Assembly (NCBI RefSeq): GCF_039871975.1
Contig: NZ_JBDPLL010000001.1
Reading direction: 5' to 3' (one strand)
Origin: Trichormus_B sp936914905
Lineage (GTDB): Bacteria; Cyanobacteriota; Cyanobacteriia; Cyanobacteriales; Nostocaceae
DNA length: 64,000 bases
Both the position numbers and the translations under genes were made by a program. Position 1 is the first letter of the stretch; every line of letters begins with the position of its first letter. Of this stretch, positions 1 through 10,243 are shown in pieces. Under the pieces are notes generated by a model. The model saw only the letters and a program-made list of their open reading frames with translations. It was not told the origin of the DNA and made no database searches.

Positions 1-65
1 GTTAGTTTCTCCTACTTTGCTGACCCAACTAATTTTAGTTTATCGTTACAGTTGTGAATATATAT

Positions 66-112
66 AAAAATGGTGGGTTAAAAATGGTGGGTTACGCTGT
101 CGCTCACCCACC
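66..112. repeat. Tandem 14-mer pair and small inverted repeat
   Basis: A 14-nt unit (AAAAATGGTGGGTT) occurs twice in tandem at 66-79 and 80-93. The second copy opens a 7-bp inverted repeat (GGTGGGT at 86-92, ACCCACC at 106-112) with a 13-nt loop. It lies just past the stop of the minus-strand peroxiredoxin gene, so it could help end that transcript, but there is no clear U-tract. It resembles dispersed cyanobacterial repeat sequences. Confidence 0.55.
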
Positions 113-142
113 CTATGAAATTAATATTAATGTTACTGCAAA

Positions 143-781
143 TTATTTGTTAGGTTGGGGAGTCATCCGCAAATAAGGTTTTATTGCTTGATAACCTTTG
201 GGGAATTTCTCTTTCAGGACTTCGGGATCTTTCAAGGATGGAACAATTACGCAGTCTTCTCCATCTTTCCAGTCTGCTGGTGTAGCAACGCTGTAGTTAT
301 CTGTTAATTGCAAAGAGTCAATTACTCGCAATAGTTCATCAAAATTACGTCCGGTACTGGGGGGGTAGGTGAAAGAAAGACGCAGTGTTTTGTTGGGGTC
401 AATCACGAATACGGAACGCACTGTGATGTTGGCAGCTGCTTTGGGGTGAATCATATCATAAAGGTCAGAAACCTTTTTGTCAGCATCTGCCAAAATTGGG
501 TAATTTAGGGTGGTGCCTTGGGTTTCTTCAATATCTCCCACCCAGGCATTATGGGAGTCTACATTATCAACGCTGAGTGCGATCGCTTTGACGTTGCGTT
601 TGTCAAATTCTGGTTTTAACTTCGCAACGGTACCTAATTCTGTGGTGCAAACAGGTGTAAAGTCAGCAGGGTGAGAAAACAGCACTACCCAGCTGTCACC
701 TGCCCATTCGTAAAAATTTATGTCGCCGTGTGTAGAGGCTTGAGTAAAGTTGGGTACTGTATCACCAAGATGGAGAGCCAT
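143..781 (-). CDS. 1-Cys peroxiredoxin (Prx6 type)
   Basis: Thiol peroxidase of 212 residues that reduces hydrogen peroxide and alkyl hydroperoxides in the cytoplasm. The active-site motif is seen as PADFTPVCTTE with the peroxidatic cysteine at residue 45 and the partner Pro38 and Thr42; the long C-terminal arm typical of Prx6 is present and there is no resolving cysteine in the AhpC position. The open frame extends upstream to 907, but the ATG at 781 begins the family-typical MALHLGD sequence and follows AGGGAA at good spacing, so this start is preferred. It follows the glycosyltransferase genes on the same strand with a 125-bp gap, so it probably has its own promoter. Confidence 0.93.
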   Translation of the reverse strand: MALHLGDTVPNFTQASTHGDINFYEWAGDSWVVLFSHPADFTPVCTTELGTVAKLKPEFDKRNVKAIALSVDNVDSHNAWVGDIEETQGTTLNYPILADADKKVSDLYDMIHPKAAANITVRSVFVIDPNKTLRLSFTYPPSTGRNFDELLRVIDSLQLTDNYSVATPADWKDGEDCVIVPSLKDPEVLKEKFPKGYQAIKPYLRMTPQPNK

Positions 782-906
782 GCTAGATTCCCTGTAATTA
801 AAAAATATAACTATTTTACTGTGCCATAATGACACAAAACGACTATTATCCCATAGAGATTGAGCTGTTTGCAACAAAATTTTAGATTTTTTAACTCTTG
901 GTGACA

Positions 907-2088
907 TTAGAAGATGGTATTTTCAACCATAATTTCTCGGTAAGCTTGAATTACTTGTTCTGTGATAGCATCCCAACTAAAATGTTGTAAGGCGTATTTT
1001 TGGGCATTTAATCCCCGACGTTGACATTCTTGGAGATTTGACAATGCTGTTGTTAATAATCTCAGTATTGATTCTACATCCGTTGTCCCCACCCAACCAG
1101 ACTCACTATCTAACACCTGTTGATAAATATGCACTTGATCAGAAATAACCACAGGTATTCCTGCTACCATCGCTTCTGCAACAGCAATACCAAAATTTTC
1201 ATAGTATGACGGTAAAACAAATAAATCAGCAGTTTCCAATAAACTGATTTTTGCTTCACCAGTCACAAACCCAGTTATCGTAGTATGTGATTTTAACTGG
1301 GAATTTTCAATCTCAGATTTAATTTTTTGCTCATATATTGGGTCTTGGGGATTTGTACCCGCTAAAACAAAATGAAAATCCAAACCCTGTATTGATAATT
1401 TTTGTAATGCTGGAATTAATAATTCTAAACCCTTTTTGGGATCAATACGTGACATAAATAAAACCACAGGTTTATCATTAAAAATACCAAACTTATTTCT
1501 AATGTTTTCAGTCTTATTTTTGGGAGGAATAACACCCAAAGGAATCACTAAATCTTTTGTACTTACTCCAAATCTTGATGATATCTTCGCCTCTTGTTCA
1601 CTAGTAAAATGAATTGCAGATGCACCTGCTAAATTCCGACGTTCTAATAGTGCAACATACAGCTGCTTTAATTGTTTTTTCTTCCTTAAATCAGATGGAT
1701 CAAGTGTTCCCAAAGGACGTAAAATATAAGGTAAATTTTGCTGATAACAGATAGTAGCTGCTAAAGTACTTATAGGAGAGAATAAAGCGTGAATATGGGC
1801 AATATCGGAATATTTGGCGTTATTTTTCAAGAATTTTAATAAACCGAGAGAAAATTTATATCTACGAAATGGCGCACAGCGAAAATAAATGATTTCATAA
1901 CCATCTTGTTTGATGGGAATATTTAAAGGAACGTCCAGCGGTTGTTGACAATTATCACCATTACTATCAGTCGTCAAGATAGTAACTTCTACACCAGCTT
2001 TTGCTAATGCTGGTGCTAGTCCTAATACCATTTGACTAGGTCCACCATAAATCAGAGAAATAGAGGGGATAATTTGTAATATTTTCAT
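907..2088 (-). CDS. Glycosyltransferase, family 4 (GT-B fold)
   Basis: A 393-residue GT-B glycosyltransferase that would move a sugar from a nucleotide donor to a lipid- or polysaccharide-linked acceptor at the inner face of the plasma membrane. The N-terminal glycine-rich loop (SLIYGGPSQM) and the C-terminal EX7E donor-site motif (ENFGIAVAE followed by AMVAGIPVV) are both visible. Its ATG lies 2 nt after the stop of the upstream glycosyltransferase, which indicates translational coupling and one operon. Donor and acceptor cannot be told from sequence. The gene set points to an exopolysaccharide or lipopolysaccharide O-chain. Confidence 0.88.
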   Translation of the reverse strand: MKILQIIPSISLIYGGPSQMVLGLAPALAKAGVEVTILTTDSNGDNCQQPLDVPLNIPIKQDGYEIIYFRCAPFRRYKFSLGLLKFLKNNAKYSDIAHIHALFSPISTLAATICYQQNLPYILRPLGTLDPSDLRKKKQLKQLYVALLERRNLAGASAIHFTSEQEAKISSRFGVSTKDLVIPLGVIPPKNKTENIRNKFGIFNDKPVVLFMSRIDPKKGLELLIPALQKLSIQGLDFHFVLAGTNPQDPIYEQKIKSEIENSQLKSHTTITGFVTGEAKISLLETADLFVLPSYYENFGIAVAEAMVAGIPVVISDQVHIYQQVLDSESGWVGTTDVESILRLLTTALSNLQECQRRGLNAQKYALQHFSWDAITEQVIQAYREIMVENTIF

Positions 2089-2090
2089 TA

Positions 2091-3266
2091 CTAATTGTTG
2101 TGTATTAATTCTTGATAAAATTGTAATTGTTGTTTAGCTACAGCTTTGTTGGTATAATTCGCTATTGCTTTTTGATAACCCCTTTGTCCCAAATTATGAA
2201 CTAAATCTGGATTTTCTATTAACTGCGATAAGCAATTAGACAAAGCCTGATCATCACCTTCAGGGAAGATTAAACCAGCATCACCAACGACATGAGGAAT
2301 TTCCCCAGAGTTAGAACCAATAACAGGCACTTTACAAGCCATTGCTTCAATTAAAACATGACCAAATTGTTCTTTCCAACCTATAGCTGTCAGCGTTTTA
2401 GATTTATAAGTAGTTTCTGAAGCAAGAACCAAAGTATTCATTAAATTAATGTAATTGCCAACTTCATGATGAGGGACACTTGCTACTATTGTTACCCTAT
2501 CTTTAATGCCATTTTCAGTGGCTATTCTTAGTAATTCATCATGCAAATTACCCCTACCTAATAGTAGCAATTTCCAAGATTTATCTTGTATATTTATCAA
2601 GGCTTGTAACAAGGTCAATAACCCTTTCTCTAGTACAAATCTACCAACGAATCCTACTATAAAATCATCTTGAAAAATTCCTAATTTAGTAGCTAGTTCT
2701 GGTTGTGGATTAGGAGTAAAGAGTGTTTCATCTACACCCAACTGGGGTAGAACTTTAATTGCACCTTTATATCCTCGTTGACGTAAGATTTTCGCTCCAT
2801 CTTGATTACCAGAAATAATTCCATGACTATGATTTAGGTTAAATTTTTCTAGTAAAGCAATTGGTAATTTTAATTCGTAGGGTAAATTCCACCAAGTAAA
2901 AAATAGATTCTTAGCTTTTAATCCTAATAACTGATTTAAAATAATCATTTGTGTATAAGCCAAACCCCTAGAACCTTGTTCTACATGAATAATCTGGGGA
3001 CGAAATTCTTGTAAAAATCCAATTAAATCTGCACCAAAAGTGAGCAGTCCTTGATGATTCTTGCTAAAATTAGATATTGGCACTATTTTAAATGCATCTT
3101 CATCACGATATTCAGTTTTAATAATTCTATTTTGTACACCTCCAGGTTTCCATATTTTGGGAACTACAACTGTAACTTCAATTGCTGGTTCTAGTTTTGC
3201 TAAGGCCCGTAATTTTTCACAGTTCAGGTCTACTATATAGGTATGACTAGCAACTAAAATTCTCAT
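2091..3266 (-). CDS. Glycosyltransferase, family 4 (GT-B fold)
   Basis: A second GT-B glycosyltransferase, about 391 residues. The C-terminal half shows VGRFVLEKGLLTLLQAL, the usual first strand of the donor domain, and the EX7E region EQFGHVLIEAMACKVPVIG. The start is placed at the ATG at 3266 (MRILVASHTY), where the Rossmann-type N-terminal domain begins; the frame stays open to a TTG at 3305 but that extension is not family-like. There is no convincing Shine-Dalgarno. It is in the same operon as the genes on either side and ends 2 nt before the next start. Sugar specificity is unknown. Confidence 0.87.
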   Translation of the reverse strand: MRILVASHTYIVDLNCEKLRALAKLEPAIEVTVVVPKIWKPGGVQNRIIKTEYRDEDAFKIVPISNFSKNHQGLLTFGADLIGFLQEFRPQIIHVEQGSRGLAYTQMIILNQLLGLKAKNLFFTWWNLPYELKLPIALLEKFNLNHSHGIISGNQDGAKILRQRGYKGAIKVLPQLGVDETLFTPNPQPELATKLGIFQDDFIVGFVGRFVLEKGLLTLLQALINIQDKSWKLLLLGRGNLHDELLRIATENGIKDRVTIVASVPHHEVGNYINLMNTLVLASETTYKSKTLTAIGWKEQFGHVLIEAMACKVPVIGSNSGEIPHVVGDAGLIFPEGDDQALSNCLSQLIENPDLVHNLGQRGYQKAIANYTNKAVAKQQLQFYQELIHNN

Positions 3267-3400
3267 GGTAGGACTTGAGGATAAATTTACAAATTTATTT
3301 GACAAATTTTAAAACATAAAAAATAGATAAACACAGACACAATCATTTTTTTATTATTTAATTTATCTGTGTTCATCTGCGTTTACCTGCGGGCACAAAA

Positions 3401-4381
3401 TTAAACTTGTTTATCTAAACGACTGTAAATTTGTCCATCATTCCATGATGATTGAATAATAGTACCCACAGCTTTGAGAAAACCTAAAAAATAGAAAATA
3501 GCGCGAGTGGCAACTTTAATGGGAGAAGCACCTTTATAACAAGGGGGGTGTCCGAGAACATGACAATCAAATAAACTTCCGTAAAGTCGTAAAGCTTGGG
3601 TAAAGGTAAGATTTTTTAGACCTAGTAGAAAATGATTGTGATAGAAGGTAAGTTGATATTGGAGCGATCGCATACTAATATCATGACAACCTCCAGTCTG
3701 TTCCCCTAAATGCACCAAATAAGCTTCCGGGTCATACCAAATTTTATATCCAGTCTGCCGAAACCGTAAACAAAAATCTGATTCTTCCCGTACCGCACTA
3801 CCCCGAAACCTTTCATCAAACTTAATTCTGTACTTGGTAAAAACTTCCCGACGGAAAGACATATTGCAACCTCTAGCAGTTAAAACTTGCTGAGGTTTAG
3901 TAGTATTTACTAAATCAATATGATACCAAGCAATACCAGGATCCATTGCTTCCAGGGGTAAATATTCAATTTCTAATTTTCCCCCAGAGTCCCCTAATTT
4001 CATTCTGTCAAATACCCTACCTGCAACCGCCCCTATTTTCGGGTTTTCCACATAATTCTTACCATGGGCAGCTAAAAAACCTGGTCTTAACTGTACATCA
4101 TCATCAATAAATAAAATAATCTCACCTGATGACCTGCGTACAGCATAGTTACGCGCCCCTGGTAAACTCGCCCAATCTAGGCTAAACAATTTAATTTTAC
4201 CAGATGCTGCCATGTCTGCCAGGAAAGCTTTAGTTTCTGGTTCATGGGTTTGGGTTTGATCCAGTACCAAAACTTCAAAATGGGGATAATCTTGTTTTAA
4301 GACATCAAGAATACTATCCCGTAGCAATTTTTCTCTTCGGTATGTGGGGATAACTACGGAAATTAACGGGTAATTATTCAT
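3401..4381 (-). CDS. Glycosyltransferase, family 2 (GT-A fold)
   Basis: A 326-residue family 2 glycosyltransferase. It begins PLISVVIPTYRREKLL, the standard GT-A nucleotide-binding start, and has the metal-binding aspartates in FIDDDVQLRPGF around residue 95. The later motif DERFRGSAVREESDFCLRFR is the acceptor-side ED region. The C-terminal part has hydrophobic stretches that could touch the membrane. It lies between a decayed glycosyltransferase upstream and two intact GT-B enzymes downstream, all minus strand, and is probably part of one extracellular polysaccharide gene set. Donor and product are not known. Confidence 0.88.
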   Translation of the reverse strand: MNNYPLISVVIPTYRREKLLRDSILDVLKQDYPHFEVLVLDQTQTHEPETKAFLADMAASGKIKLFSLDWASLPGARNYAVRRSSGEIILFIDDDVQLRPGFLAAHGKNYVENPKIGAVAGRVFDRMKLGDSGGKLEIEYLPLEAMDPGIAWYHIDLVNTTKPQQVLTARGCNMSFRREVFTKYRIKFDERFRGSAVREESDFCLRFRQTGYKIWYDPEAYLVHLGEQTGGCHDISMRSLQYQLTFYHNHFLLGLKNLTFTQALRLYGSLFDCHVLGHPPCYKGASPIKVATRAIFYFLGFLKAVGTIIQSSWNDGQIYSRLDKQV

Positions 4382-4517
4382 AACGTTTGTTGGTTAAGAT
4401 TGTATTCATTCATTAGATTCCAATGTTACTTGGCTGTTGCTGTATAGAGAAGATCAAATAATTCATTTTGTTTTTCGGCATTATTGACCTTTTGGGCTTG
4501 GGCTAAAGCCCCGGCGC

Positions 4518-5553
4518 TTAAATATTCATATATCTGAATCTATCCAAAAATTTGATAATTTGTTCCAAAGCTGCTTCTGCTGTTTGCAATTTTTCCCCAT
4601 GTAGCCAATTTTTCCATTCTCTAGATTCATTTAGGGGTAATTCTAACAAGTATCCATTTTCCTCCGGAGTAATTAATTCTGGTAATGCACATATATTAGT
4701 GGTAATTGCTGGTGTGGCTACAGAAAATCCTTCAGCAATGCTAAACCCATAACTATCTTGTAAAGTAGGCATGAATTGAAAATGACTTTTTGATAGTAAA
4801 TTAATCACTTGTTGATTAGGAAGACTTTTGTAGTAATTAACATTATCTAAATCCAATAACTTTAAATCTTCTGCATACTTGTTTTGATCAGGAAAATTCT
4901 GCATACTTGTTTTGATCAGGAAAATCTGTAGGTCTACCTGCACTAATACCCAGCCCTGATATAATATTCTGATATTTAAAGCTAATGCTTTGGTTCTTTT
5001 AGGAACCCTTAAAGCTACAATTCGGCCTTTCCTAGCCAGATGATGACCTATCAAAACGAATTGGAGAGGTTGTTTCTCAACGTAAATTTTAGCATGGTTA
5101 ACCCTGACAGGAAAGTTGGGATGAATCACGCTTAACTTTTGCTTAACTTCTTCTGCTATATTCCAATTTTCTATCTTTTTTGTAATGCAGAATTTAGCAA
5201 AACTTGACATAGCAATGATTTTTTTGCAGTTGTCTAGTGCTAACCGATTGTTTAAAATAGGGTAGACTGTAGATTCTAATTGATTTTTGGAATTGCTATC
5301 TAAAGTATAGATGGTCTTCAACTGTAAGAAACCAAGGCTTATTGGTATAGATAATTCTATTGACAAAGTGAATTACTTCGTAACCATCCCATATTGGTCG
5401 CTAATGGATAAGGCTAGAAAAAGGTTTCCATAGTTTTTCTATTGGATATCTTCCTGTAGTAAAATTTTTGGTTTTAATGAAAGTATGTTGAGAGTTCCTT
5501 GGCAAGTTGGGAGTGCTGATATGTTGTGTACCTGTGATAACTACTTTTACCAT
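4518..5553 (-). pseudogene. Glycosyltransferase family 4 pseudogene
   Basis: Remains of a GT-B enzyme. Reading from the ATG at 5553 (MVKVVITGTQ), the frame meets an in-frame TAG at 5401-5403, continues as RPIWDGYEVIHFVNRI, shifts frame near 5310, and continues as YTLDSNSKNQLESTVYPILN. A second shift near 4970 hides the sequence ISGLGISAGRPTDFPDQ, and a 28-bp perfect tandem duplication (4871-4898 and 4899-4925) brings the reading back into frame. The C-terminal donor site DSYGFSIAEGFSVATPA is still readable. A long open frame (4518-5366) therefore survives, but part of it is out-of-frame translation. No full-length product is possible. Confidence 0.88.
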
Positions 5554-5646
5554 TTTTATCTCCTCTGATTGTCTCAAGAGTTAAATTTAGATCTTTTGAT
5601 TTGTGTTCTTGCTGATAATTTATATTCAGATATCTTCATATTCAGA

Positions 5647-7272
5647 TTATTTTTGGTACAGCCGTTTTTTCTGACCTTTGGTATTTATGGTTGTTTCTTC
5701 TGGTATTTCTTGTTTATCCAGAATTGGTAATTTGAATATTATTCCTGCACACAACCAATAATAAACAGCAACTGGATCGACATCTAGGGGGTAGTAGTAA
5801 GTATTGTAACTGATAAATAGTACGAACACCCACATACTAGCACCATAGGTTCGTAAGTTACGGTTTTTTATTGTGCAATATGTCTTAAAAGTAGCAACGG
5901 TTAGACTGGTGACAAAGACCAAAAAGGCCAAAACTCCGACAATTCCAACTTCATACAGCACTTTAGGATAGTAGGTTTCAACCAACTTGGTTGAACCAAA
6001 TACACGGGCAGAGTTCGTAGCTCGACCTAACCCGCTACCTATAGGAGTATCAACACTTTTCCAGTTTTCTTGAAATTGATCAACTATAAAGTGATGAGGT
6101 GGTGATGCATTCCATCGACCGATAAAACTTTTCATTCTGTCTTGTACAATAGTGGGATGAGCTACCATTGCAATTACCAAAATTACAGCGAAAGCTCCTC
6201 CCAAGGGGATAACCTTTTTGAGGTTGACCAATTGACCAGTTAACAACAACAAAAGTGCGAAACATACTGGTACTAAAGCTAAGGCTATTCTTTGTCCAGA
6301 GATAACTGCGTTAAAAAAGACTAATGCTAAAGTAACTAAACTGATCAGCCGCCAAATAATAGATTTGTCGCTAAAAGTTGTGGCAAATGTAAAAAAGGTG
6401 CTGGAAATTAAGAACCATGCCCACTGCCAAGGGGCTACAAATGTTCCTGGTAAGCGAATCACTCCTTGTTCATGTGTGTATAATAGCGCACCACCAACTA
6501 AACACCGAGCATCAAGTGTTGCCTTAAATAAAGCGTCTCCTTCAACGCCTAGCGTCCCTTTACATACTCCAATTGTGAGGAAGATAAATTGAATAACTCC
6601 CAAGATGCCGCAGACTAGTATGAGTAGAATCTGAAGGCGGGATAACAACCAAAAATCCTGCTGATTAAGAATTAGGTAATAGACGCAAGTAATTAGAGGA
6701 AAATATCCTAGAAATACTTTTAATCCGAGAATTCCTATTCCTATAGGAATATCACCACCAGCCGGATTTAACTGCTGTCCACCATTTATCATCACTAGGG
6801 TGAGGATAGAGCAGCTAAAGAGAATCAAAAATGGGGTTTTGATGGATTGAGGAATAATGAAGGGTTGTTTTTGCTTTTTGCAAGTTTGCCACAGAGCGAT
6901 CACTACTGGAACATAGAAAGCATCTTTAGCTAGTTGAAGTACAGGACTGTTGCCCAACAAGTAAATGATAGTACCGGCGAATGGTACATACATAACAAAG
7001 GCAAATAGAGCAGGTAGCGGGTTTTTGTAACAAAGGGTAATGACTATGATACCTAATGCACCAGGAACTGCTAATTTAATTCCACCGACGAAAAATAGCA
7101 GCATTCCTAAAAATAGTCCGCTTCCTACCAGGAAGCCCACTAAGCTGGTAAACTCTTTACGTGCTAGGGTCGCTTTGCGCTTTTGGGCTAACTCTTCTTT
7201 CAAGCTCAGGCGGGTTATCTCTGGTGAAGATTGCTTTTTTCCAGGCAGAGATTTCTGCTTTGTTTTTGCCAT
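5647..7272 (-). CDS. Polytopic membrane protein, O-antigen ligase/polymerase-like
   Basis: About 541 residues with roughly ten or more hydrophobic membrane segments, a charged basic N-terminus rich in Lys, and a large loop before the last helices (around SPPHHFIVDQF to GLGRATNSARVFG). The layout of many helices, a large periplasmic loop and a short final helix pair is that of Wzy/WaaL-type proteins, which polymerise or ligate glycans at the periplasmic side. The position between glmM and glycosyltransferase genes supports this. The start is uncertain: ATG at 7272 (MAKTKQK) avoids overlap with glmM, while ATGs at 7377 and 7404 would overlap glmM. Exact reaction unknown. Confidence 0.72.
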   Translation of the reverse strand: MAKTKQKSLPGKKQSSPEITRLSLKEELAQKRKATLARKEFTSLVGFLVGSGLFLGMLLFFVGGIKLAVPGALGIIVITLCYKNPLPALFAFVMYVPFAGTIIYLLGNSPVLQLAKDAFYVPVVIALWQTCKKQKQPFIIPQSIKTPFLILFSCSILTLVMINGGQQLNPAGGDIPIGIGILGLKVFLGYFPLITCVYYLILNQQDFWLLSRLQILLILVCGILGVIQFIFLTIGVCKGTLGVEGDALFKATLDARCLVGGALLYTHEQGVIRLPGTFVAPWQWAWFLISSTFFTFATTFSDKSIIWRLISLVTLALVFFNAVISGQRIALALVPVCFALLLLLTGQLVNLKKVIPLGGAFAVILVIAMVAHPTIVQDRMKSFIGRWNASPPHHFIVDQFQENWKSVDTPIGSGLGRATNSARVFGSTKLVETYYPKVLYEVGIVGVLAFLVFVTSLTVATFKTYCTIKNRNLRTYGASMWVFVLFISYNTYYYPLDVDPVAVYYWLCAGIIFKLPILDKQEIPEETTINTKGQKKRLYQK

Positions 7273-7339
7273 GACTTTTTTGGAAGATTTATGTTTCTTA
7301 TGCCTGGAAACTCCAGACTCCTGATTCCTGTATTCTTCT

Positions 7340-8815
7340 TCAAGCGATGTGTTTTTGTACTTGTTTGACCAATTCATTTGTCCAATAATTAGCCAGTTCA
7401 GCATTAGCAGCTTCTACCATGACTCTGATCACTGGTTCTGTGCCAGAAGCCCGGACTAGGATTCTCCCACTATCTCCCATTGCTGCTTCAGCTTGGGCGA
7501 TCGCACTTTTTACTGGTTGACAATCTTGCCATCCTAAACGCCGTTCCCTATCTGTTACTCGCACGTTCCGCAACAATTGGGGATAGGTTTGGAAACTTTG
7601 ATCCACCATTTCTCCCAAGGAAACACCAGCTTCTTTGACTACCGTGGCTATGTGCAGGGCTGTTAATAAGCCATCGCCAGTAATACCATAATGATGGCAA
7701 AGAATATGACCTGATTGTTCACCGCCTAACATTCCCCCAGTCCGTAGCATTTCTGCTTGTACATACTGATCACCTACGGCAGTACGCACCAATTTACCAC
7801 CCAATTGCTGCCAAGTTTTTTCAAAGCCTAAGTTAGCCATGACAGTAGAAATAATTAGGTTGTCTGGCAGTTGTTGTTTTTGTTGGAGGTGACGACCCCA
7901 GAGATAAAGAATATAGTCGCCGTTAACTTGCCTACCAGTATTATCTACACCTAAAACCCGGTCTGCATCACCATCAAAGGCAAAACCCATATCGGCATTA
8001 TGTTCTTTAACTGCTGCTTGGAGAATATCCATGTGTGTAGAGCCGCAGTTAATATTTATACGAGCACCATCTGCTTCATTATGCAGACAGATTACCTCAG
8101 CCCCCATTTGTGTAAAAACCGCAGGTGCTAAGCCTACCGCTGCACCCCATGCCAAATCTAAAACAATCTTCATACCCTGCAGATTGACCGCAGGTTGTAA
8201 AGGTTCTTGCAAGGCTTCACCATAATGCGCTACCAACTCTGTCCGGGAGTAATGCCTACCGCAATTATTGACACCAGAGGTAGATGAAATATTCCCCCGC
8301 AGTCCAGCTTCAATTTCTGCTTGCAATCCTGGTGATAGCTTCGTACCATTTGCACCAAAAAGTTTAATACCGTTGTCTTGCGGTGGATTGTGACTAGCAG
8401 AAATCATGACTCCACCAATAGCATCAGTAATGCTGACAAGATAAGCCACACAAGGAGTCGGGCATAACCCTAAATACCAAACTTCTATCCCTGCTGCTGT
8501 TAACCCGGCACTCAAGGCCATTGCTAACATATCACTAGAGTTTCTGGAGTCTTGTCCCAAAATAATTGGACCAGATTGAGGTGTATGAGTACACAAGACA
8601 ATCCCTGCCCAAAAACCTATTTGCAAGGCTAAAGGCGCACTCAGTAATTCTCCAACTTTGCCGCGAATGCCATCTGTACCAAATAAAGAAGTAGCTGGTA
8701 AGGGAATGAGATTAATCGCTGAACTGCTGCCAATACCTGTTTTCATCCCTTCAGATTCTTCATTAATAGAAGCATCCGAAATGCGGCCGTTAGTCCGAGC
8801 TATTGATGAAACCAT
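7340..8815 (-). CDS. glmM: Phosphoglucosamine mutase
   Basis: Converts glucosamine-6-phosphate to glucosamine-1-phosphate, the step before UDP-GlcNAc in peptidoglycan and lipopolysaccharide synthesis. The phosphohexomutase signatures are visible in order: SLFGTDGIRGKVG near residue 45, the phosphoserine loop ISASHNPPQDNGIK, the magnesium loop AFDGDADRV, the sugar loop GGEQSGHI, and the phosphate-binding RASGTEPVIRVM near the C-terminus. I place the start at ATG 8815 (MVSSIARTNG), giving 491 residues, slightly longer than the usual 450 because of an N-terminal tail. It is the first gene of the minus-strand envelope block and lies just upstream of the O-antigen-ligase-like gene. Confidence 0.94.
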   Translation of the reverse strand: MVSSIARTNGRISDASINEESEGMKTGIGSSSAINLIPLPATSLFGTDGIRGKVGELLSAPLALQIGFWAGIVLCTHTPQSGPIILGQDSRNSSDMLAMALSAGLTAAGIEVWYLGLCPTPCVAYLVSITDAIGGVMISASHNPPQDNGIKLFGANGTKLSPGLQAEIEAGLRGNISSTSGVNNCGRHYSRTELVAHYGEALQEPLQPAVNLQGMKIVLDLAWGAAVGLAPAVFTQMGAEVICLHNEADGARININCGSTHMDILQAAVKEHNADMGFAFDGDADRVLGVDNTGRQVNGDYILYLWGRHLQQKQQLPDNLIISTVMANLGFEKTWQQLGGKLVRTAVGDQYVQAEMLRTGGMLGGEQSGHILCHHYGITGDGLLTALHIATVVKEAGVSLGEMVDQSFQTYPQLLRNVRVTDRERRLGWQDCQPVKSAIAQAEAAMGDSGRILVRASGTEPVIRVMVEAANAELANYWTNELVKQVQKHIA

Positions 8816-9315
8816 ACTTTTAAACACTCCACACAATCAGACAGGAGAATAGCACTTTACTTTGTTTTCAACAATTCTGGGGAAATTCTTGTTCAACAAT
8901 CAGTGCTTAATCATTTTTATTAATGACTATTTATCTTAACAAATCTATTTTCAGTAAGAATACAGATAGTTACTCATTAGAGATCTCTAGAGAGATCTCC
9001 AGGAATGAATGTAGAGACGTTCCATAGAAGGTCTCTACAAAGGTTCTAGATATCGCATATTTAATTTTTGGAGATGTCTGATGTCTATTGTTAATGATGA
9101 ATCTTTTATGTATATATTTGCTTTCCCATCCATGAAGATACACAAATTTTATCTTTTTAAGATAGTTAGTATAGAAGTATACAAATAACTATTACTTAAA
9201 AAATATTAATATAAATTATCGTCAAATAGTTCTAATGTAACGTTTTAATGGCATTTTTCAGTCATTCGTGAAACAAAAGTCCAGCAGTTAACTTTTTAAA
9301 GTTCAGAAATTTAAC
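8816..9315. repeat. Intergenic region between glmM and ho1 with a GTAGAGAC palindrome
   Basis: Divergent promoter region for glmM (minus) and heme oxygenase (plus). It holds an inverted repeat at 9011-9038 (arms GTAGAGAC and GTCTCTAC, 12-nt loop), a dispersed palindrome seen in many cyanobacteria, and an imperfect tandem AGAGATCTCT tract near 8980-9000. The remaining AT-rich sequence shows no gene. Confidence 0.5.
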
Positions 9316-10035
9316 ATGAGCAGCAATTTAGCCTCCAAATTACGAATAGGGACAAAAAAAGCACACACTATGGCAGAAAACGTAGGTTTCGTCAAGTGTT
9401 TCTTAAAAGGAGTAGTGGAAAAAAGCTCCTACCGGAAATTAGTTGCTAACTTTTACTTCATCTACTCCGCTATGGAAGAGCAGATGGAAAAACACAAGGA
9501 TCACCCCGTTGTCGGCAAAATTTATTTTCCCCAACTTAACCGCAAGCATACCTTAGAACAAGATTTAACTTACTACTACGGTTACAACTGGCGGGAGCAG
9601 ATTAAATTATCCTCCGCAGGTCAAGCTTATGTACAGCGTATCCGGGAAATTTCGGCAAAAGAACCAGAATTGTTAGTTGCTCACTCCTATACTCGTTATA
9701 TGGGAGATTTATCTGGAGGACAAATTCTCAAAGGTATTGCCCAAACAGCAATGAACTTGGCTGAAGGAGAAGGTACAGCTTTTTATGAGTTTGCTGATAT
9801 TACCGATGAGAAAGCATTTAAAGCCAAATATCGCCAAAATTTGGATGCTATGCCCATTGATGATACAGTAGGTGATCGCATTGTTGAAGAAGCCAATGCT
9901 GCTTTTGGTATCAATATGAAAATGTTCCAAGAATTAGAAGGCAACTTAATTAAAGCGATCGGTGTCATGCTGTACAACACCTTGACACGGAAACGCACAC
10001 GAGGCAGCACTGAATTAGCTACTGCTGAACAATAA
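9316..10035 (+). CDS. ho1: Heme oxygenase (biliverdin-forming)
   Basis: A 239-residue soluble HO-1 family enzyme. It opens heme with ferredoxin electrons and oxygen to give biliverdin IX-alpha, CO and Fe2+, the first step towards phycocyanobilin for phycobilisomes and phytochromes. The proximal heme ligand is His17 in the N-terminal motif RIGTKKAHTMAENVGF, and the distal-helix glycine run is visible in YMGDLSGGQILKG. Length matches cyanobacterial HO1. It stands alone, with 500 bp of upstream sequence and no visible operon partner. The start ATG lies just downstream of a weak purine stretch. Confidence 0.95.
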   Translation: MSSNLASKLRIGTKKAHTMAENVGFVKCFLKGVVEKSSYRKLVANFYFIYSAMEEQMEKHKDHPVVGKIYFPQLNRKHTLEQDLTYYYGYNWREQIKLSSAGQAYVQRIREISAKEPELLVAHSYTRYMGDLSGGQILKGIAQTAMNLAEGEGTAFYEFADITDEKAFKAKYRQNLDAMPIDDTVGDRIVEEANAAFGINMKMFQELEGNLIKAIGVMLYNTLTRKRTRGSTELATAEQ

Positions 10036-10243
10036 TTGAACAATAATCGTTTTATAGCAGGAGTCAGGAGTCAGAATTCAAAAGTAAAACCCTTTTGTAG
10101 TCTGAATTTTACCATTAATTAATGTCCTAATCACCCTGTCTAGTGCTATAAGTATTTTTAACTTCAAATATCTAGGGGTAATTACCCTGTGATTGTTTTC
10201 TCTTTATGAAAGCAACCGGAGGGAGATTACTCCTAATGTCAAT

